A DNA stretch of 64,000 bases from contig CAZMNY010000025.1 of the NCBI GenBank assembly GCA_964567745.1, positions 1 through 64,000 on the forward strand, written 5' to 3'. The notes beneath the pieces were generated by a model. That model made no database searches, was not told where the DNA came from, and worked only from the letters and a program-made list of their open reading frames with translations. Positions 61,595-64,000 of the stretch are shown here, in pieces (positions within the stretch are counted from its first letter, which is position 1; each line of letters begins with the position of its first letter). Position numbers and translations under genes: made by a program. The stretch is from CAZMNY01 sp964567745 (GTDB taxonomy: Bacteria > Planctomycetota > Planctomycetia > Pirellulales > Pirellulaceae).

Positions 61595-64000
61595 GCGAAG
61601 TTTGTCCTGCCGATTCGGAGCTTGTGGAACTGATCGAGGGCAACTTGCTCGCGCAGGCCACCGCAAAACTGGATCGGCATTTGGAAGTCTGTGGCGAGTG
61701 TCGCCAGCGGCTTGATCAACTCACGTCGCCCGACGGATCACGAGATTCGGTCGCGGTGGAAAGTTCCGCCGAATTGGACGAGTTGATCAGTCGTCTTCAA
61801 GCGATCCGTGGCGGCGAGTGCGAGGCTGCGATGGACACGTCGGTTGGTTCGACGGACCGTCCTCGAACAGCCGATCGCAATCAGCGGCCGTTGCCAGAGA
61901 GTTTCGACCACTACGAGGTGTTAGAAGAAATCGGTTCAGGTTCGTCGGGGCGGTTGTTCCGCGCTCGAGACAAAAAGCTCGGACGTATCGTGGCGCTCAA
62001 AGTGCTTCAAGATTCGTTGCTCGGCGACGCTCAGGCACTCGGTCGACTCGACCGCGAAGCGAAGGCCGCTGCGGGCATTTCTCACGACCACATCGTAACT
62101 CTTCATGAAATCACCACGCCGCCAAGCGGCTCGCCCTATCTAGTCTTGGAGTACGTCGATGGGGAATCGCTCAAGGAGAGAATCGAACGCGACGGCGCAT
62201 TGAGTTCGGCGGACGCGGCGCGGATTGTCGCCGAGACTGCCTCGGCATTGCAAGCGGCTCACGAGAATGGTGTTGTTCATCGAGACGTGAAGTCGTCCAA
62301 CATCTTGCTCGACGTCAAATCGGGCCGAGCGAAGATCACCGATTTTGGCCTCGCCAGGGACGCCGACTCGGACAGCCAATTGACGATTGTCGGCTCGATC
62401 GCCGGGACTCCCGCCTACATGAGTCCCGAACAGATTGCCGACCCGCGGCGAGTTGACGGCCGCAGCGACGTCTACAGCCTGGGCGTGGTGCTCTACGAAT
62501 GCCTGACCGGTCTCTTGCCTTTCCAAGGCTCGCCCCGAATGACGTTGATTCAGGCGCAGCATGTCGAGCCAACTCGGCCGAGTCAGTTGAATGATCGAAT
62601 TCCCCGCGAGCTCGAGACGATCTGTCTCAAGGCCGTCGCTAAGGAGCCGGGCCTTCGGTATGCCACTGCGGCCCAGTTTGCCGACGACCTACAACGCTTC
62701 CTCGACGGCCGCCCCGTACTAGCTCGCCCAGCCGGGCTCAGTCAGCGCGTCGCCAAGTGGACTCGCCGAAACCCGCGAGTGGCGTCGTTGTGGATATCTG
62801 TCATCGTCATCGCCTGCTTGGCGACATTGATTTCGACAGCGGCCGCGGTCCAGCTGGCGGCCAGCCGCAGCACAGTTCAAGACGCCGAGCGACGGGCCCG
62901 TGAGAGCGCCGCCACGGCGAGCCAACAGCGGGATGTCGCCCTGCGAACGCTGAGAAAGCTCGTCGTCGATGTGCCCAAGTCACTCGAGCAAGTGCCCGCA
63001 GATACAAGCGATGTCGAGGCGCTCGTTTCGCGAATCGCCGTCGATGGGCTCGAGAAAATCGCCGCCAGTGAGACTCACGGCCGAGCCGGCGACATTCACT
63101 CCGCGATGGGGCGACTGCAGCTCGGAGCGACGCTCTGGCGAGTTGGAAACATCGAGGAAGCCGAGACCCACCTGCAACAGTCGCTGACTTGGCTTGAGTC
63201 GTTGACCGACGAGGACAAGCGGAGCTTCGCGTGGAGTCGCGTCGCGGTTCAAGTTCAGTGGCATCTCGCTTGGATCGATTGGGATTTGGCGAAAGAGGCG
63301 GCGTCGCAGAAACACCTCGATGAAGCGATGCGCTTGTGCCAGCAGCTGCTGAAGAGTCACACGGGCAATCCTCGAGCACAATTGCTCAAAGCTCAAACGC
63401 TCGATTACCTGGCCGAAAACGCATTCGACATGGGGCGCGGCGGCCAGGCTCAAGCCAATCTGGCTGAAGCATCGTCGCTGCTCGATTCGCTTGCCGACCT
63501 ACTGCCTGACGACGATGACGTCTTTCTCGAGCAAGATGTGAATCGTTCGCTTGCTCGCGAGTTCAAGCGGGCAAGCCGCCGCAGTCGCCAAGATGAGTTG
63601 GATGACATCGATGACATTGATAACGAGGACGCACGTACACTTGAGGCGCCACGAGGCAATCTGGCCGCGATCCAAGCCGACGTCGACAAGTCGCTGCGCC
63701 GCGCCGACTCGGCCGCTCGCGACGGTGACTTGGAACAAGAGTACTGGGAACTCGATGCGGCTCGACGCGGTTTATCGCAATTGCTAAAGACATCCGAATC
63801 GCCGCCCAGACTCACTGAGACGGAAAGCTCAACTGGTACTTCGAAGAATGCCGCAGTTGCTGCCAAGCACGTCGAGGATCGCGCGCGTCGCTCGAGACAG
63901 CTCTTGAGCGTCAAGTTGAGGTTTGCTGATGTGGCTCGCAGCCTAGAGTTGTTCAAGCAGGCTCGTGGAATCTACCGCAAGGTGCTCGGCGAACTAGGCG
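61591..64000 (+). CDS. Membrane Ser/Thr protein kinase with N-terminal zinc-finger, partial (runs off window)
   Basis: An open frame of about 803 codons to the right edge, starting at an ATG overlapping the ECF sigma stop. Residues 1-40 have a zinc-finger anti-sigma pattern (His30-x3-Cys34-x2-Cys37). The kinase domain (about 108-370) has the G-loop GSGSSGRLF, Lys137 in VALKVLQ, catalytic HRDVKSSN (230-237) and DFG (251-253). GTPAYMSPEQ is the activation segment, and no substitutions in key residues are seen. A membrane helix lies at about 398-423. The rest is a long, probably extracytoplasmic, TPR-like helical region. A fused anti-sigma finger and kinase next to an ECF gene suggests control of that sigma factor. 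Confidence 0.93.
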   Translation, partial: MSEVCPADSELVELIEGNLLAQATAKLDRHLEVCGECRQRLDQLTSPDGSRDSVAVESSAELDELISRLQAIRGGECEAAMDTSVGSTDRPRTADRNQRPLPESFDHYEVLEEIGSGSSGRLFRARDKKLGRIVALKVLQDSLLGDAQALGRLDREAKAAAGISHDHIVTLHEITTPPSGSPYLVLEYVDGESLKERIERDGALSSADAARIVAETASALQAAHENGVVHRDVKSSNILLDVKSGRAKITDFGLARDADSDSQLTIVGSIAGTPAYMSPEQIADPRRVDGRSDVYSLGVVLYECLTGLLPFQGSPRMTLIQAQHVEPTRPSQLNDRIPRELETICLKAVAKEPGLRYATAAQFADDLQRFLDGRPVLARPAGLSQRVAKWTRRNPRVASLWISVIVIACLATLISTAAAVQLAASRSTVQDAERRARESAATASQQRDVALRTLRKLVVDVPKSLEQVPADTSDVEALVSRIAVDGLEKIAASETHGRAGDIHSAMGRLQLGATLWRVGNIEEAETHLQQSLTWLESLTDEDKRSFAWSRVAVQVQWHLAWIDWDLAKEAASQKHLDEAMRLCQQLLKSHTGNPRAQLLKAQTLDYLAENAFDMGRGGQAQANLAEASSLLDSLADLLPDDDDVFLEQDVNRSLAREFKRASRRSRQDELDDIDDIDNEDARTLEAPRGNLAAIQADVDKSLRRADSAARDGDLEQEYWELDAARRGLSQLLKTSESPPRLTETESSTGTSKNAAVAAKHVEDRARRSRQLLSVKLRFADVARSLELFKQARGIYRKVLGELG

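Noticed and set aside
1..64000. tRNA or rRNA genes
   Set aside because: No cloverleaf with matching acceptor stem and T-arm, and no rRNA signature, was seen. A covariance-model scan would be needed to exclude them fully.

Overview
The window looks like part of a planctomycete chromosome, most probably from the Pirellulales or a related group. This rests on gene content read by eye, not on a database search. The markers are two secreted iduronate-2-sulfatase-like sulfatases, a PSCyt1/DUF1549/LamG/DUF1553 protein beside a DUF1501 Tat protein and a c-type cytochrome, an ECF sigma factor overlapping a membrane Ser/Thr kinase, a secreted dockerin protease with an N-terminal 'LEGRRLLAG' type motif, and a thioredoxin-protease fusion. 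Genes lie on both strands in short runs, and AGGAG-like ribosome binding sites are common.

Layout. 1-3400: a truncated IS transposase, a gamma-glutamylcyclotransferase-like gene and a sulfatase between two arms of a long inverted repeat. 3450-10050: an SGNH hydrolase, a membrane MutS-like ATPase, signal peptide peptidase SppA and a second sulfatase. 10150-11600: a graveyard in which a HerA-like (DUF87-type) ATPase with several frameshifts and deletions runs into a truncated response regulator with an internal stop. 11900-25600: PQQ-type sugar dehydrogenase, RidA, Tex, a BioF2-like acetyltransferase, a DapA-like lyase, a FliM/FliN-type protein, NadA, a small hypothetical, an SF1 helicase with a possible DbpA-like N-terminus and an MFS transporter. 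25778-30691: a glycogen cluster (glgA, a GalT/ADP-glucose-phosphorylase-like gene, a GH57 amylase/glucanotransferase). 30700-35134: an epimerase remnant, a large secreted protein and a TPR protein with a low-complexity tail. 35295-39816: lnt, serS and an M20 dipeptidase on the minus strand. 40033-44550: clpS, mtaB, a SPOR-like secreted protein, rdgB and a small membrane protein. After about 1 kb without a clear gene come btaA-btaB for betaine lipid synthesis, metG on the opposite strand and the thioredoxin-protease fusion. 51819-58367 is a three-gene minus-strand operon of cytochrome and DUF1501 type. 58835-64000 holds the dockerin protease, the ECF sigma factor and a kinase that runs off the right edge.

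At least four short dispersed repeat families sit in the intergenic regions. One exact 52-bp sequence is embedded in two unrelated genes, on opposite sides of the strand and in different reading frames. I found no tRNA, rRNA, CRISPR array or prophage. The most unusual items are the 52-bp shared insert, the acidic Trp repeat tract in the secreted protease, the helicase and thioredoxin-protease fusions, the GalT-like gene inside a glycogen cluster, and the inverted repeat that brackets a sulfatase.
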